A stretch of DNA of 64,000 nt, taken from positions 2,296,501-2,360,500 of the forward strand of contig JAESUZ010005169.1 in assembly GCA_017311185.1 (NCBI GenBank). Direction: 5' to 3'. The first letter of the stretch is position 1. Every line of letters starts with the position of its first letter. Positions 22,352 through 34,781 of this stretch are shown here, piece by piece. The notes under the pieces were generated by a model. The model was not told where the DNA came from. It saw only the letters and a list, made by a program, of their open reading frames with translations, and ran no database searches. Origin of the DNA: Proteles cristata cristata. Taxonomy: Eukaryota; Chordata; Mammalia; Carnivora; Hyaenidae. The position numbers and the translations under genes were made by a program.

Positions 22352-22368
22352 AGAATTGGCATCCTCTG
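22352..22368 (+). repeat. Right TSD of the L1 insertion
   Basis: agaattggcatcctctg, identical to 19114-19130. Downstream sequence (ttattaactg) differs from that after the left copy (gataattcat), so the duplication ends cleanly at 17 bp. Confidence 0.85.
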
Positions 22369-22429
22369 TTATTAACTGAAATGCGGTGGTATCTCCTGTG
22401 AGGTAAGACATTGCTTAAGGCAACTCATT

Positions 22430-22546
22430 GGCACTTGTGATGAGTGATAGGTGTTATATGCAGGGGATGAATCACTAAATATTACACCTGAAACCAATTT
22501 TACCATATATGTTAACTCTTCAGAATTTAAATAAAAACTTGAAATG
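22430..22546 (+). mobile_element. Older L1 3' end
   Basis: gtgatgagtgataggtgttatatgcagggg, atgaatcactaaatattacacctgaaaccaatttta and ccatatatgttaactcttcagaatttaaataaaaacttgaaa follow the 3' end of carnivore-type L1s of an older subfamily. It is 5' truncated and was already present when the L1 at 19131 arrived just upstream. Confidence 0.8.
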
Positions 22547-24044
22547 TAAATAAGTAAACAAATAAATAGACTTATTAAAACATTTGTTGATGGTTAACAA
22601 ATGTTATTTAGTATGAATATTCATATAAATGAATCAAGAATGAATAACAGGAGAAAGAAAAAAAAAAAGGAAAGCAACAAGTAGCAACACAGTGTGGTCA
22701 TCAATGATTTTAAACTCCCTGAAATGCTAAGGTTAGAATTCAAAATTGCAATTGTATGAGTAGTCACAGAGACATACCTATCACTGAGTTTTCCTCCAAA
22801 ACATTCGAACAGCGCATTTTAGAGGCTCTTAATTTTTAGGCTACGTCTTGCTTTATAATCTCTCTGTAGGTTCTTTGAAGCTACTAATCACCTTGCCTTC
22901 AGAAAAGGCAGTTGCTGGAATCTCTATAATATGCCTCATTTTATCCTCATCAGTGGTTTTAAGTGCCACATACTGTGTATGTGAGAAAATGCATGGTATT
23001 TTCCAGTTTAATTAAGATACTCGCCTTTAGGTAACACATGAAAATAAGGATAGTGAGAAACAAAACTCCAGTGCTTTGACACAGAAGGCTTCCATTTGTG
23101 TTTGTTCAGGAAACAAGTTGAGAAGCTTTTCCACGTACCCTATGTTTCAAACCCACATGGTGTATTCACAATTAAATTCTCTTTAAAACACTCTATGGCT
23201 TCTCTGTACGTGCATCACATTATTCTTTCATCTGATTCTCTACTGTGAAATGCATAACTTTAGGAGTATCATAAATAACTGGATGTCTAGAAAAGGTAGG
23301 AAAGAGGGACCGTTGATTCTTCATACTCAGGAGTGTGTATGTATATGCACATAAGAATGAGGAAGGAGAGGCCTAAAACTACAAATAAAAGCAAATTTCT
23401 TATTTTTTTGGTCTTTAGTAAGTTAAAATCCTGTTTCTGAAAATATTACTCAATGCAGCTTTCTGTTTGTGAGACACTAGAGTTGATCTATGTTTGCTAT
23501 CCAAAGACTATGGAAAGGAACACAGAAGTCTGAGGGGAGGTTAGGGCCAAGAACATGAGTTATTTGTCAGAGCTGTTTTTAATGTGTGCTCTGTAATGGA
23601 TTTATTACTAGGAAAATTAGTTAGAAGGAAAGACTTTTTAAATTTCACAAAAACATGAGTATAATTGAATGTATTATTCACTTGGTGTAAATCCAACTTT
23701 ATTAACAAGTGGGCATTATTCAAGTGTTCAGGTTTTTCAGAGGTCAATATACTTTCTTCAAGACTGGTAAAAAGTTATTTGTCTTCCATGTCATTATTTG
23801 GATTATTTAAGACTGTGACAGACTGAGAGCTTTGTTTTTGTTTTGATTATTATGTATAAAATATGGAAAGTGTTGAGATTTCTACAGTAAAAAATAATAA
23901 AAGTTATCATTTTGAGTGTCCAGCACAAAATATAATTATTTATGTTTAATTTTTCGTTATTTTATTTCCCTATGTATCACACAAAGGAGGGAAGGCAGAT
24001 AGGTGAATGTATGCTAAGCAAAGCTGCAAGTAAATGTTTTATAA
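22547..24044. other. Anonymous non-coding sequence
   Basis: Begins with A-rich simple sequence (22540-22670). No repeat or gene recognised in the rest. Confidence 0.45.
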
Positions 24045-24180
24045 GTATTTGATCATCACAGTAAGCTATGAGGTAATTATTAGTGTTATTCTCATTTTAC
24101 TAACAAAGAAATTAAGATTCAGAAAAGTTGGACTAAATAGGGTCACTTCCCTTATTAGTGCCAAAGCTGGAGAAAAACAT
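24045..24180 (-). mobile_element. MIR fossil (antisense)
   Basis: gatcatcacagtaagctatgaggtaattattagtgttattctcattttac, then aaattaagattcagaaaagtt and gggtcacttcccttattagtgccaaagctgg. This follows the antisense MIR order (ctatgaggtaggtactattat...cccattttac...ggtcacacagctagtaagtggcagagctgg). Confidence 0.65.
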
Positions 24181-24596
24181 CAGCTCCTCTGAAATTCCAA
24201 TTCTATTAGCACCAGCATTTCTATCACTAACTGGCCATGATAATCTGGTAGTTAAAATATATAAAACTGAACTGATAGGGTTAGCTTATCTTTTGCTTAG
24301 TAATATAACTACCTGGCTTGGGATCTTAACTGAACCAAAGTTGTGGTTCATAATATATTGTATAGGAAAGTGGAGAAAGGCCAAACACAAATCTCTCTAT
24401 TAGTTCATTTTGTCAAAGATCAGCCTAAGTGGGGCTGTATGTTATAGATAGAATGTCGATGGTGTGGACACCAGGGAGAAATTTAGAACAATGCTCTCAA
24501 AGGTAGGATCTAATCCCTTATCCGCCTCAATAAACTTTCTGGGAATATACCTAACTCATAATTACTTCGGAGGAAACATCCCAGAAAGATGCTGAA
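24181..24596. other. Anonymous non-coding sequence
   Basis: An 81-codon plus frame overlaps the MIR edge (24158-24403). No domain is recognisable. Confidence 0.4.
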
Positions 24597-24692
24597 GCAG
24601 AATTTTAAGAAAAAGAAGGAGATGAAGAAGAGAAAAGGGAAAGAAGAAGGAGGAGGTGAAGAAAAAGAAGAAAGTGGAGAAGAGGGAAATAA
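24597..24692 (+). repeat. Purine-rich (GAA/GGA) low-complexity tract
   Basis: About 95 bases are almost only A and G on the plus strand (aagaagg, aggagg, gaagaaa units). A Lys/Glu-rich plus frame over it is translated repeat, not a gene. It could form triplex DNA. Confidence 0.85.
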
Positions 24693-25843
24693 AATGCATA
24701 GGAGCATAGACATTAAGTCACTATTACCTGGCATTTATTTGCCTGGAGCAAATCTAGCAACTTCACAGAGAATCTACTTCAAGTTATTGAGCGTAGCCAA
24801 TGGCCATAATAAACATTTTGAGTATAAATTATGTGTTTGTTGGCTTTGATTTGTTTAGAAATGGAGCTAAGCTAGTGTTGGCAGCTTTGCAAATATCTAA
24901 GACAGAGGCTGGCCAGCTCAGCAGTAACTGAGATAAATATCGAGAACACTTACTGTGATATGACACAGCTTAAGCATCTCTTTCTTCATCATATTTTTCT
25001 CAGTTTACTCTATTTTCTTTCCTTCTTTTTTTCCTGGAAAAATATTTAATGTCTTTGCTGCCTATGCTTAAATCTACTAGGAACATCTTCAAATCTTGGC
25101 TTACACTTGCCAAAACAAGACTAGATACAATTTTGTCCAGTTGAATTAAGAAAACAGAAATGAGCTACTTTAAGGGTCAGTTCCATATCAAGGTGAATTA
25201 ACTTTTAGTAAGGGAAAATTGGGGAAGATGTCCTTCAGATTTCATCAACCAATAGGCTAATGACCCAAGAATTTTTTGTTCCTAATGTCACAGACCTTAG
25301 TTCTGTCATACAGTGAAGGCATATTAATATATATTTAGATATCAATGACAGAAACTGTATCTTTGCATGGATGTGCACATAACCTGGTCCTGTGAATGAC
25401 ATGAAAAAAATAGCACAATGCTAACTGCAGCCTCACTATATTACCGCTTGGCATTAAATGTCACCCTGACTCCTAAGGCATGGGTCATCATAGTCAATTG
25501 GGATAAAAGCAAGCGGTTGCACTTTGTTTCATTTTTTTCCATATGCATATTTGAGGAATTATAAACCACTCATTGTGAGAAACAGTGAGAAGAGATTTAA
25601 AGAATGAGTTATATTTGCCAAGTCAAAAAATCAATGTTGGTGTACTCTGTCTTGGTAGCTAACATAGAAAACAGCAAAGACTTAGAAGCACTAGAAAAAA
25701 AAATTCTAATCAATATAAATGTAAAATGCATATCTATTGACTTATCATATATGTATATATTTATAAATATATGTATAGCTTTTGAGTAAAAATTTATAAG
25801 TATCTAGGAACAAGAGATAATAGAGATAATAAAGATGGGAATT
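24693..25843. other. Anonymous non-coding sequence
   Basis: No repeat or gene recognised. Confidence 0.45.
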
Positions 25844-25858
25844 AGCATATTTTTGTTT

Positions 25859-26053
25859 AAAAAGTTTTTAATGTTTACTTATTTTGAAAGCAGAGAATTT
25901 TGAAGGCAGAGAGAGGAGACACAGAATCTGAAGCAGGCTCCAGGCTCTGAGCTGTTAGCACAGAGCATGACGTAGGGCTCGAACCCATGAACCATGAGAC
26001 CATTATCTGAGCTGAAGTGGGACGTTTAACTGACTGAGCCACCCAGGCGACCC
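25859..26053 (-). mobile_element. CAN SINE (antisense), older
   Basis: Body ccaggctctgagctgttagcacagagc and head gactgagccacccaggc read on the minus strand. TSD agcatatttttgttt (25844-25858) and aacatatttgtgttt (26054-26068). Confidence 0.92.
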
Positions 26054-26068
26054 AACATATTTGTGTTT

Positions 26069-27045
26069 TAAATTAAGGTGCTGGCACTTCAGAGTTGACC
26101 AAATTTATATGAAAATTAGATCTTACAATATCATGACTTGTTCATGATAAAGTTATGTTAAGCAGGTGGCTTATAGACTAGGGCACATTGCCCAGCCTGA
26201 GGTGATTGTTTTCAGTTTGATGACTCTGCCCAGTATTTTCACACATATTTTTTTCCATTAGGAAAATAACTTTCATTAGCCTCATCTTAAACACAAGAAG
26301 TTCAAGGTTCAGGAAACACTCTTGTTTTAAAATATGTTAAATATATTCACATTATTTATGGACTTTTTCCTCCTACTAAGGGGCACCAAAAATTGGACTT
26401 AATCTTCAATTTTCATATGACTAAAGATACCAAGTTTCTTATAGTTTAAAGTATAGTGATTTTTTCCTTTCATTTTCAATGTTTTTTCTTTTCATGGTTT
26501 TAGTTCTTATATCTCTATCAATTGTCTTTGTAGACTTGAAAATATATTCTTAGAGGAAAAAATCTACTGAAATCTTACTGTAGCCAAGTTTTGATAGCAT
26601 GTCAAATGCTCTAGGTCTTTTAGTTGAAGAAAACTTTTGAGAATTTCTTTTTAATCATGTAAACAATCAATCACAAAGTGAATTAAATGGACATAAGTTC
26701 TTTGCCACATCTATGCTCAGGTTACATGTAAAGAAGGTATAAGTCCATTTATTTGAAGACAAGACAGTAATAACAAGTTCAGTTCTATAGACAAGAAATG
26801 AGACCCTTTAAGGGCATTCAAAACTTCCACAGGCACCAGTAACAATTATTTGAAAGGAACTACAAATAGAAATCCTGAAATTACTCTGAGAATTATAGCC
26901 TTAATAACAACAACAACAATAATGAATAAAAATGGTATGGTAATAACCTTCAATACTAATTTTGAAGACTCTGCATAAGTAGTCCCCCAACTCTTACAGA
27001 ATCCTGAGAGACATTGGCCAACATGTGGGGCTTATATTGCTGACT
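26069..27045. other. Anonymous non-coding sequence
   Basis: Contains a short (AAC)n run near 26907-26921. The stretch around 26240-26310 faintly resembles antisense MIR. No gene seen. Confidence 0.4.
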
Positions 27046-27224
27046 TAAAAAAAAAAAAGTTTATTTATTTTGAAAGAGAGAGTGAGCTTGGGAGGGGCAG
27101 AGAGAGAGAGGGAGAGAATCCCAAGTAGAGCCAGATGCAGGGCTTGAACTAATAACTTGAGATCATGACCTGAGCGAAAATTAAGAGTTGGATGCTCAAC
27201 CCACTGAGCCATCCAGGCATTCCC
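27046..27224 (-). mobile_element. CAN SINE (antisense), diverged
   Basis: Poly-T side tt(a)n at 27046-27070, GA tract, then gatgcagggcttgaac and cactgagccatccaggca. The mid body (tctgagctgtcagcac) is missing, so it is internally shortened. No clear TSD. Confidence 0.88.
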
Positions 27225-27945
27225 ACTGGCCAGAGTCTTGATACTGTTAAAGGACTCCAGAGCTTTCTATACATGTGTCCCTTTTCAGAGACATAGAGTA
27301 TTCTGTTCTTCCTTCGAGGAATATTCATTATGTGCAGTGGTACATGAGTGTTAACTTCTATCTTCATCATAGCTAGGGTACACAGTCATCTGTGAGGAGT
27401 TCTCCAACATACTGAGAATAAATCCTTTCTAGAGTTGCCTAGGGTCTTTCTGGGATTACAAAACCCCTGCAATGTATGGAATTGACATTTATATAGTCAG
27501 GGACAGAACCACATATAAACAATAAAAGAGGTTATAGGAGAACTTGATCTAGAAAATAAATACTGTATTTCCTTATTACAACAACACATTCTGATTTCTC
27601 TGCATCATCTCATTTTATAAACATCTTATATATCTGCCACAAAGGAGAAAGTTATTGATAGCCTTTGAAAATTCTCAATAAATAATTTGCTATGGGGAAG
27701 TCTACTGTGGTGAATATACTGATTTTTTTCAATAGCACTACTTTTGAAAGCCATATATATATATGAAAGCCATATATATATATATATATATATATAATGA
27801 AATACAGCAACTAAATGAAAAAAATTAAAATGGAAATAAGCTAAAATAAAATGAGTAAATAAAATTTTATTTTCTAAAGTAGGTTGCCAAACTCACTTGG
27901 CATTTGTTAGTGGCTCCTAATGTTGTTATTATTATAAGCCTTTTT
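27225..27945. other. Anonymous sequence with (AT)n
   Basis: No gene. Two (AT)n runs each follow gaaagcc (27752-27764 and 27772-27796), an arrangement produced by a small local duplication. Confidence 0.5.
27752..27796. repeat. (AT)n microsatellite, duplicated unit
   Basis: Two AT runs (about 6 and 12 units) separated by a repeated gaaagcc. Confidence 0.9.
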
Positions 27946-28115
27946 GACTATTATATGCTTATCTAATGGTTTATATTATGACACAACAGCCCTAAGGATG
28001 TAAGTATCTCCAATCAACAGTAGTGGAAACTTGTGGAAATTACATTGCAAAGAGGTAACAGGGAAAGGATACAAGCCCAGGGCTTCAACTCCAAAGTCTC
28101 TTATCTTAATCACAA
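27946..28115 (-). mobile_element. MIR fossil (antisense)
   Basis: acaacagccctaaggatgtaagtatc, cagtagtggaaacttgtgg, caaagaggtaac and gatacaagcccagggcttcaactccaaagtc track the antisense MIR order, including the tail (acccaggcagtctgactccagagcc). Confidence 0.65.
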
Positions 28116-28576
28116 TTCTGTTCTTTGCTTATTACATTCGTCTCTAGAATTCATTTTTGCTCTGTGTGCTAGAGCCAAAGCTGAAATAAACTGAAAAATA
28201 TGCAGTTAGCAAAACACTGAATTATACACAGAGCACAAGAAATAAGTGTACGTGACACTAAAGATTATAGGTTTTATAGTTTGGTCATTGGCTTGACAGT
28301 TCTAGAAAATGATTTCTAGAAGTCTTCCTCAATGATTTCAACATTTAGAATTAATACCCTTGAAAATGTTTGAGGACATTTACAACATCCAATTGTTTTG
28401 CACTTTGTTCATCACAAACTTTTGAAAAGATTTTTTAACAGCCTGGAAATCCTCTATTGTACCCTGTGACTGAGTTCTTGTTCTTGTTTCCATGGTTTCC
28501 TGGGGTGTTTAGTCCAAGGGCTAGACTAGATCGAAAACAGAATGAGACATTTTCCCTTTTGTTGCTGCTTGTCACC

Positions 28577-28580
<4 letters not shown>

Positions 28581-28615
<35 letters not shown>
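28581..28615 (+). repeat. (AC)17 microsatellite
   Basis: Uninterrupted AC run, followed by imperfect aacccacacacgttcacatacac. Confidence 0.95.
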
Positions 28616-28618
<3 letters not shown>

Positions 28619-28989
28619 CCACACACGTTCACATACACTCTCTCAAAGCACTAATTAAAGAAGAAGTTGGTAGCTTTATTGATAAGTATATAGGTGATAT
28701 TTATTTTTAATTTACTACGGCAGGTGGATTAACAGTGAATCTTAAATTCAAAGGTTACTATCATATTCTAAATGTTTATATAGATAAATGAGTTAGGCAA
28801 ATCAGTTTTGGCATAGTAATAGACCATCCTTGATCTTTGAACGTCACGGTGAGAATCTTCTATAATACTTCTATAATACAAACTTAGTAAAGGCTACCGA
28901 TAAAGATTCTTTGAAGAAGAGAATCACGGTGATGATGTCTTTCATGTTTTTACTAAAATGTTTTCAAGACGATTTTATATCTATCTTCT

Positions 28990-29140
28990 AATCTGATTCT
29001 CCTGGCACAGTAATATACCAGTTTTATATTAATTTGCACTTACAAGTAAGAAAACTGAGTGATAGCAATGTTAACAAAATTTTACAAGGTCCCACTTGTT
29101 TGGTGACAAAGTCATCATGTGGATCTAAATTTCCAGTTCA
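28990..29140 (-). mobile_element. Possible MIR fossil (antisense)
   Basis: acaagtaagaaaactgagtgatagcaatgtta, acaaggtcccacttgtttggtgacaaag resembles antisense MIR (aggaaactgaggc...aaggtcacacagct...gtggcagag). Weak. Confidence 0.4.
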
Positions 29141-29950
29141 TGGATATGTCACATGAACTAAGTAAACTCCTTGTATGTGAGTTCTCTGTCCCCACACTCA
29201 AATAAGATTAACGCCAACACCAATACTACCAACAATAAAGATCCAGGATTCGAATGCAGATTGGATGAGTTTTACATCTATGATCCTAATTCCAGCTATA
29301 ACCTCAATAGGAAAATTTTGGCTATTCTTCTCTTATATGAACCAAAAGAGCTTAATAATCAAAGTGATTTTTAAGATAATAATTATATCTTAATTTGATC
29401 TTCAAATATTATTAGTGCGATATGTGTTCACTTTTGTTTTAATGAATTTCAGTAATCTGTTTCACTTTCTTTCCTTATGGCGGTAAATGAAATGTTAATT
29501 TTGGTATCAAGAATATGTTAAGGACATTTGCCTTGAGATGGTGATCTGAGCTCATGCTTATAGATTTCTCCTTCTCCTCAAAACATAAGTGAAAATAATC
29601 AATGATGTATAGAAACAGAAAAAGCAAACAATAAATGTGTGAGAATCTGGGACAATTGTATTGTTCACATGTCAGAATCTTTTCAGAATTTCTGCAAGAC
29701 ATAAACAAGGAGAGGCTGGATTGAGGAAAGGGCTAATTATTCATTGTTTACAAAACGCAAAGTATGAGCCCAGGGAGGAAAACGAGGGGGGCAAAGCCAC
29801 TAAAGGATTTTCAATGCCAACTGCTAGCTTAAGGTCAAGGGGTGGAGTTAAAAGGGATAGCTGGGACTCGATCTAGACATTGCTTGTGCCTTTTTAAAAT
29901 TCACTAAATTAATGAATTTATACATAACTATAATACATCCACTATCCATA
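29141..29950. other. Anonymous non-coding sequence
   Basis: No repeat or gene recognised. Confidence 0.4.
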
Positions 29951-29959
29951 TAACTTACT

Positions 29960-30390
29960 GTCACAGGGTGGGTTCCCTTGGAAGCACAGTCAGGGACACA
30001 GCTTAATACTGAGGACGTATTTATTGTTTATTAGAAAATACTTTGGAGAGAACATGTATGAAAGGGAAGAGAATGACAACAGAGAGAACAGGGATAAGCT
30101 GCACTTTAATAAAGTTTCAGTTACAAAGTTTGGCTGACCCATTGGAAACCCTGGAGTAAGAATGGTCCAGCGCTGTCTTGAGATGAACCAAGATGGCCAG
30201 ATCACCACTTGTGGGTCTTCCTGGGAAGGGTTGTGGCCTTGGACAAAGTAGTTTTCTATAATTAAGGCAATTCCTAAAGAAGCGGATACCTGAAAGCTGA
30301 TCGTGGACAAGATTCCAAGTAGGATATAGGTTCTTCGTTGAAGGGATACTCGGGAGCACATCAAAGTGTTCACCACACTCACTCAGGAAA
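29960..30390. repeat. Possible old LTR-like repeat
   Basis: The opening cacagggtgggttcccttggaagcacagtcagggacacagcttaatactgaggacgtatttattg resembles a mammalian ERVL-type LTR written antisense, but I cannot fix its family. Two overlapping minus frames (130 and 80 codons) lie here. Their products show no domain, and the overlap suggests chance openness. Confidence 0.28.
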
Positions 30391-33300
30391 TGACAGGATT
30401 ACTACTACATGGGAACAAAAACAACACCATTTCCTGATGACAACAGTCCTACTGAGTACTGGTCTGCAGTGAAGGCTCTCTGCCACAGGTGCTTCCCAGG
30501 TGCCCCTACGTGACTCTGCTGATGGAAGCAACAGGACTTCCGTTTTAGAAAAATTAAACTTCAGAAGAACTAAGTTTTTCCCTTCTATTTTTATGTGACT
30601 ATAAAATTGGAATAGAGAGTTAAAATATGATAGAATTCCCCTTAGCTTCCAAACTGGATGATAGTCTACCGACTCATATGGAAAGATGATCAAGACAAAA
30701 AAAATAGCACAAGTCATAGAAACAGATGTGCCAATTCTAAAGAAGAGATAATGTCTGAAGGACAAGACCAAATACATTGTGATGCAAGAGAGTTGCTGGG
30801 AAAACCACCAGAAAATTGTTATTCTCAGGGAGATTTGAGAGGACTTTCAATTTATGAACTGAGGAAAGACTGAGATTGCAAATGTATGCTCTAATATGAA
30901 ACCATGATTAGAGAAATTTAAACAAAATAATTCAAATAATGTGCAGCAAATAAAACACGTAGGAAAGGAATTTATAGACTTGAAAGTCCAAACTTATTCA
31001 TTTTAGCAAGAAAGAACAGTGAAACAAATAGGAAGAGATAATAATAATAGGCATAGAGTATAAAGCTAGGGAAGATACCACATTCATGGAGTAAAAATAC
31101 TCAAAGAGCAGAGTAATCAACAAAGAAACATTAATTGAAAAAATAGTAAAACAAAACAAATAAAGAAACCCCAAAGTTGTATTATCTTTTCCTTTTTCTT
31201 TTTTATCTATATATTGTAATTTGGTACAGTACACCTGTGTTAATTTCATGACAAAAGCAGTGAATGATATAAACAAGAGTATTTCAGAGAACTGAAGCCT
31301 TAGTTGTCATCAGAGTTCTCATAAAATTTGTATATGTGCTTGGAAAGAGAAGGCAATAGCCTGAGAACATTGCTTTTACTGTCTTAGTATTGTGTTTCAA
31401 AGATTATCCTACTGCCAAGAAAATTTAAGATCAAAGATTTTCAAATTCCAACACTATTGCAGCCCATTCAATATGTCACCTTTAATCTACAGTCAACCAT
31501 CTGCTTGGAGTTGTTTAAACAATATTAAAAATGCAGTCTTTAAAAATCTATATTCAGACTTTCTCAGCTGATGGCATATATTTAACCTCTTCTTTCAGTG
31601 TCTATTAATTTTTCTCCTAAACCCTATTTCTAGAATTAACCTTCAAACACTATGTCCTTAGAAACTTCTCCTCTAGAGATATAAGATCCTATTGTCCATC
31701 GTAATCTGTGATGATTAAGTACCTAAAGACTGGGAATAGCATTAGAATAGTGAAGGACTTCATGTCTAATTTTGATGAGTATATTTATGAAAACTCTTTT
31801 AATACTTTTTTTCAACAAGCTTCATTTCTACTTAAAGCTTAAAAATGTTTTTGGATCAAGATTACTCTGTTCACCTTTGGTAATATGGGAAGCATACCAG
31901 AGATGCCAGAGACATAGGACTAGGTGCATTCATCCTCTTTTAACTTTTAGAGTTGAAAGGGCAAACCAAGCCAAGACCCTGAAGTAGAAGGAATCCTGTG
32001 AAACAGAGGGCCCTGTTCCAATTGAGGGCCTTTGAAAATTAGGAATGGAAGGTTCTGAAGTTTTAGGCTTGAGTAGTTAGAATTACAACTCTCTCTTTCC
32101 ATAGCTACCACATTTCCCATTTAGTTTCTTTAAAAGTCAGAGATTTCTATATGGTAGAACCCAGAGATTTCAGTAACTAAAGCCAGTGTTTCACCAATAT
32201 TTCATTATTTCACCCTAATAAAGACATTCTATTTTAGAGTGGTAGAACCAATTCAAATCTCTATGCAGTTCAATCAGCCTTTAAAAAGTTCTGGTGCCCA
32301 CTTAAGTAACTTTGACTCCAACAGCATAAAGAATTCAAACTCTTCTGTCTTTCCTTCATTCTGCTTTCTTGCCAATGACTTCCTCAAGCAATACCTTACT
32401 CTATACAGTAAAAAGAATTTAGAGGTAGCCAGTTTCTTTGATAATATCTGATTTATTATAATTAATAAAATTTTCTCCTTTTTAAAAACTATAAATCTTT
32501 CCCAGAGAAAAATAAGAATGCTGCATCGATGTAAGGAGAGTTGGACTTAAGCTATTTTTCCCCCTCACATCTAATTCATTTTCCATGAGATCTACAAGCA
32601 CACAAAGTTCAAAGAAATGGTTTCAACATTTTTGGTTCTCGTATTTACACCTGCTGTTTGTTGCCAGTACGATATGATACTCAAACACCCTCTGCTCAGG
32701 GAAGACATGGATAAAGCTTCCAAGAGGGATTTCCCATCCCAGATGACAAGACTCACAAGTATATCAAATCTAATGGCACAGTTCAGACAATAAAACGTAT
32801 GTTCCAGGAGAACATTTAATTAGGACAGGAACTGTTAGTGTGCAAGAGAGCAGAGCAGAATTAATGGCACAGTGTTTCTTTATGGACTCTGAGGGGTTTG
32901 TTTTCATGTGATTAGAAAAGATCTGTCATGTACATTATGCCATCGCCTCTCTATCCTGTTACCCAGACTCTATTAATTTGGGTCTGCCTTCTCACTCAGA
33001 CAAGTGTTTCTCCCCCGGCTTCAGTACTTTCCCACCTACTCCTGGATTCTTTTTTATTTTATTTCTCACCCAAATCCCATCTAGTTACTCCATTTTACTG
33101 CTGCAAATGTTAATTGGAGCAAAAATGATTTGCAAGTATTGAAAGATTTGGTTAAAGCTCTCCCTTGGACTCAATTGAGAAATTTCAAAAATATAAATAT
33201 ACATTTTAAAAAGAGCACTGCTATGAATTCAGGTGATTTGTAAGGATCATACACTGGAAACAGTGCCAAATGTGTGAAGAAAATGGAAAGATTAATCTAC

Positions 33301-33420
33301 ATATGAATAGAATAGGTTTTTGACTTTTTCAATTTTTACCTTTTTTTAATATTGAGGATTTCTAAATATTTAATCAAATAGAATTCATATCATGAAGTTT
33401 TAGTGCTGTGAAAAACTGTT
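30391..33420. other. Anonymous non-coding sequence
   Basis: 3 kb without a recognisable gene or named repeat. A 132-codon minus frame (30379-30777) and a 92-codon minus frame (30998-31276) are unsupported. The sequence is AT-rich and otherwise ordinary. Confidence 0.45.
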
Positions 33421-33432
33421 AAATTTATTATT

Positions 33433-33635
33433 TTTTATTTAAAATTTTTTATTGTTTATTTATTTTTTAGAGAGAGAAAGAGAGAGAGCACAGGGGAGGA
33501 GCAGAGAGAGAGGGAGACATAGAATCTGAAGCAGCTCCACGCTCTGAGCTGTCAGAGGGTCTCAGACTTAAAAACACTGAGATCATGACGAACTGAAGTC
33601 GAACAATTAACCAACCAAGCCACCTAGGCACACTC
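33433..33635 (-). mobile_element. CAN SINE (antisense), diverged
   Basis: GA tract at 33469-33516, gctctgagctgtcag, and head aaccaagccacctaggca. Likely TSD aaatttattatt (33421-33432) and aaattcattatt (33636-33647). Confidence 0.9.
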
Positions 33636-33652
33636 AAATTCATTATTAATAG

Positions 33653-33872
33653 GGGCTCTTGGGTGGCTCAGTCGGTTAAGCATCTGACTTCGGCTCAGGT
33701 CATGATCCCACAGTTCTGTGGGTTCGAGCCCCGCATCGGGCTCTATGCTGACAGCTAGCTCAGAGCCTGGAGCCTGTTTCAGATTCTGTGTCTCCCTCTC
33801 TCTCTGATCCTCCCCTGTTCATGCTGTCTCTCTCTCAGAAATAAATAAAACATTTTAAATTTTTTAAAAATA
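33653..33872 (+). mobile_element. CAN SINE inserted at the TSD of the previous SINE
   Basis: ggctcttgggtggctcagtcgg head, gttcgagccccgcatcggg B box, duplicated agctagctc in the body. TSD tcattattaatag at 33640-33652 and 33873-33885 (13 bp, perfect), overlapping the right TSD of the SINE at 33433. Confidence 0.95.
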
Positions 33873-33885
33873 TCATTATTAATAG

Positions 33886-34781
33886 CAGAAAAGAGTTGCT
33901 ATTTTTCTTGTGATGGAAGATTTCACCTTAACTTACATAATCTGAACATCCTTTGCACTCAATACAGGTGATTTTTGTTAGCCATTTGTACAACTTGGCA
34001 CTCAAGTCCATGGCTTCATGGTATGTGACCACTTAACTTTATACAATCTTTCTAACTTGTAGTTCAGGAACATGTGTAATTAGCCATTCCTTGGATTGCT
34101 ATTGATTTTTAGCCTGGCAAATGCATTCTGAGAAGGGCTTGGACATCTTGCAAAATAAAAATTTTCAGGCATGCCTTGAAATAATGGTAGAAAATGAATA
34201 AGGAAATATATGAGGACTATTCTTGTAAATGGTTATTGTGTTGTGTTTGAATAATGGAAACGACACAAAGCATCAAAATAGCTGTACCTGCTGTAACACA
34301 GGAATCAGGCAGACAGTGAAAGACAAACGTAACAGGAGAGGAGGAAAGGACTGGTGTGGAATTAGAAAAAAGGACATAATAAAACATCTGCAATTAATGG
34401 TTTAGGAAACAGCTATGTTTGGGTTGATAGTTGTGATAATCCACAAGCTGTGCGTGAACTCTCAAGGATTTTCTATAGTCTTACTGCAATGAAGGAACAA
34501 AATGTAGGAAGCAAACGGTAGCAGTCTAATAGCAGGAATCCTTAATACTGTCTGCCTTCAGTTTTTATATGGCTGTGTATACTTGGAAAGAATTTTACTG
34601 TGCCTTCTTAAAGATATTTCTTTAATTCCTGACAGAAATATCTTTTAAAAAGAACAAGCAGTTATTCAAACAGGAAATCTTAATTTGAGGTCCAAGGGCC
34701 ATGTGAAACTTCATGCAAAGTTGAATTTGTATTTATTCACACCATATTTCTCTGAGCCTGGAAACAAGAGGAGTTGGTAAG
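33886..34781. other. Anonymous non-coding sequence
   Basis: Holds a perfect 12-bp inverted repeat (34610-34621 / 34634-34645). No gene recognised. Confidence 0.45.
34610..34645. repeat. 12-bp inverted repeat (hairpin)
   Basis: aaagatatttct at 34610-34621 and its exact complement agaaatatcttt at 34634-34645, separated by a 12-base loop. AT-rich, probably chance or a decayed MITE end. Confidence 0.7.

Noticed and set aside
24589..24849. Lys/Glu-rich plus frame
   Set aside because: Mostly the translated purine-rich tract at 24597-24692.
29990..30777. Two adjacent minus frames of 130 and 132 codons
   Set aside because: No family resemblance. They overlap another minus frame, and the first lies in probable LTR-like repeat sequence.
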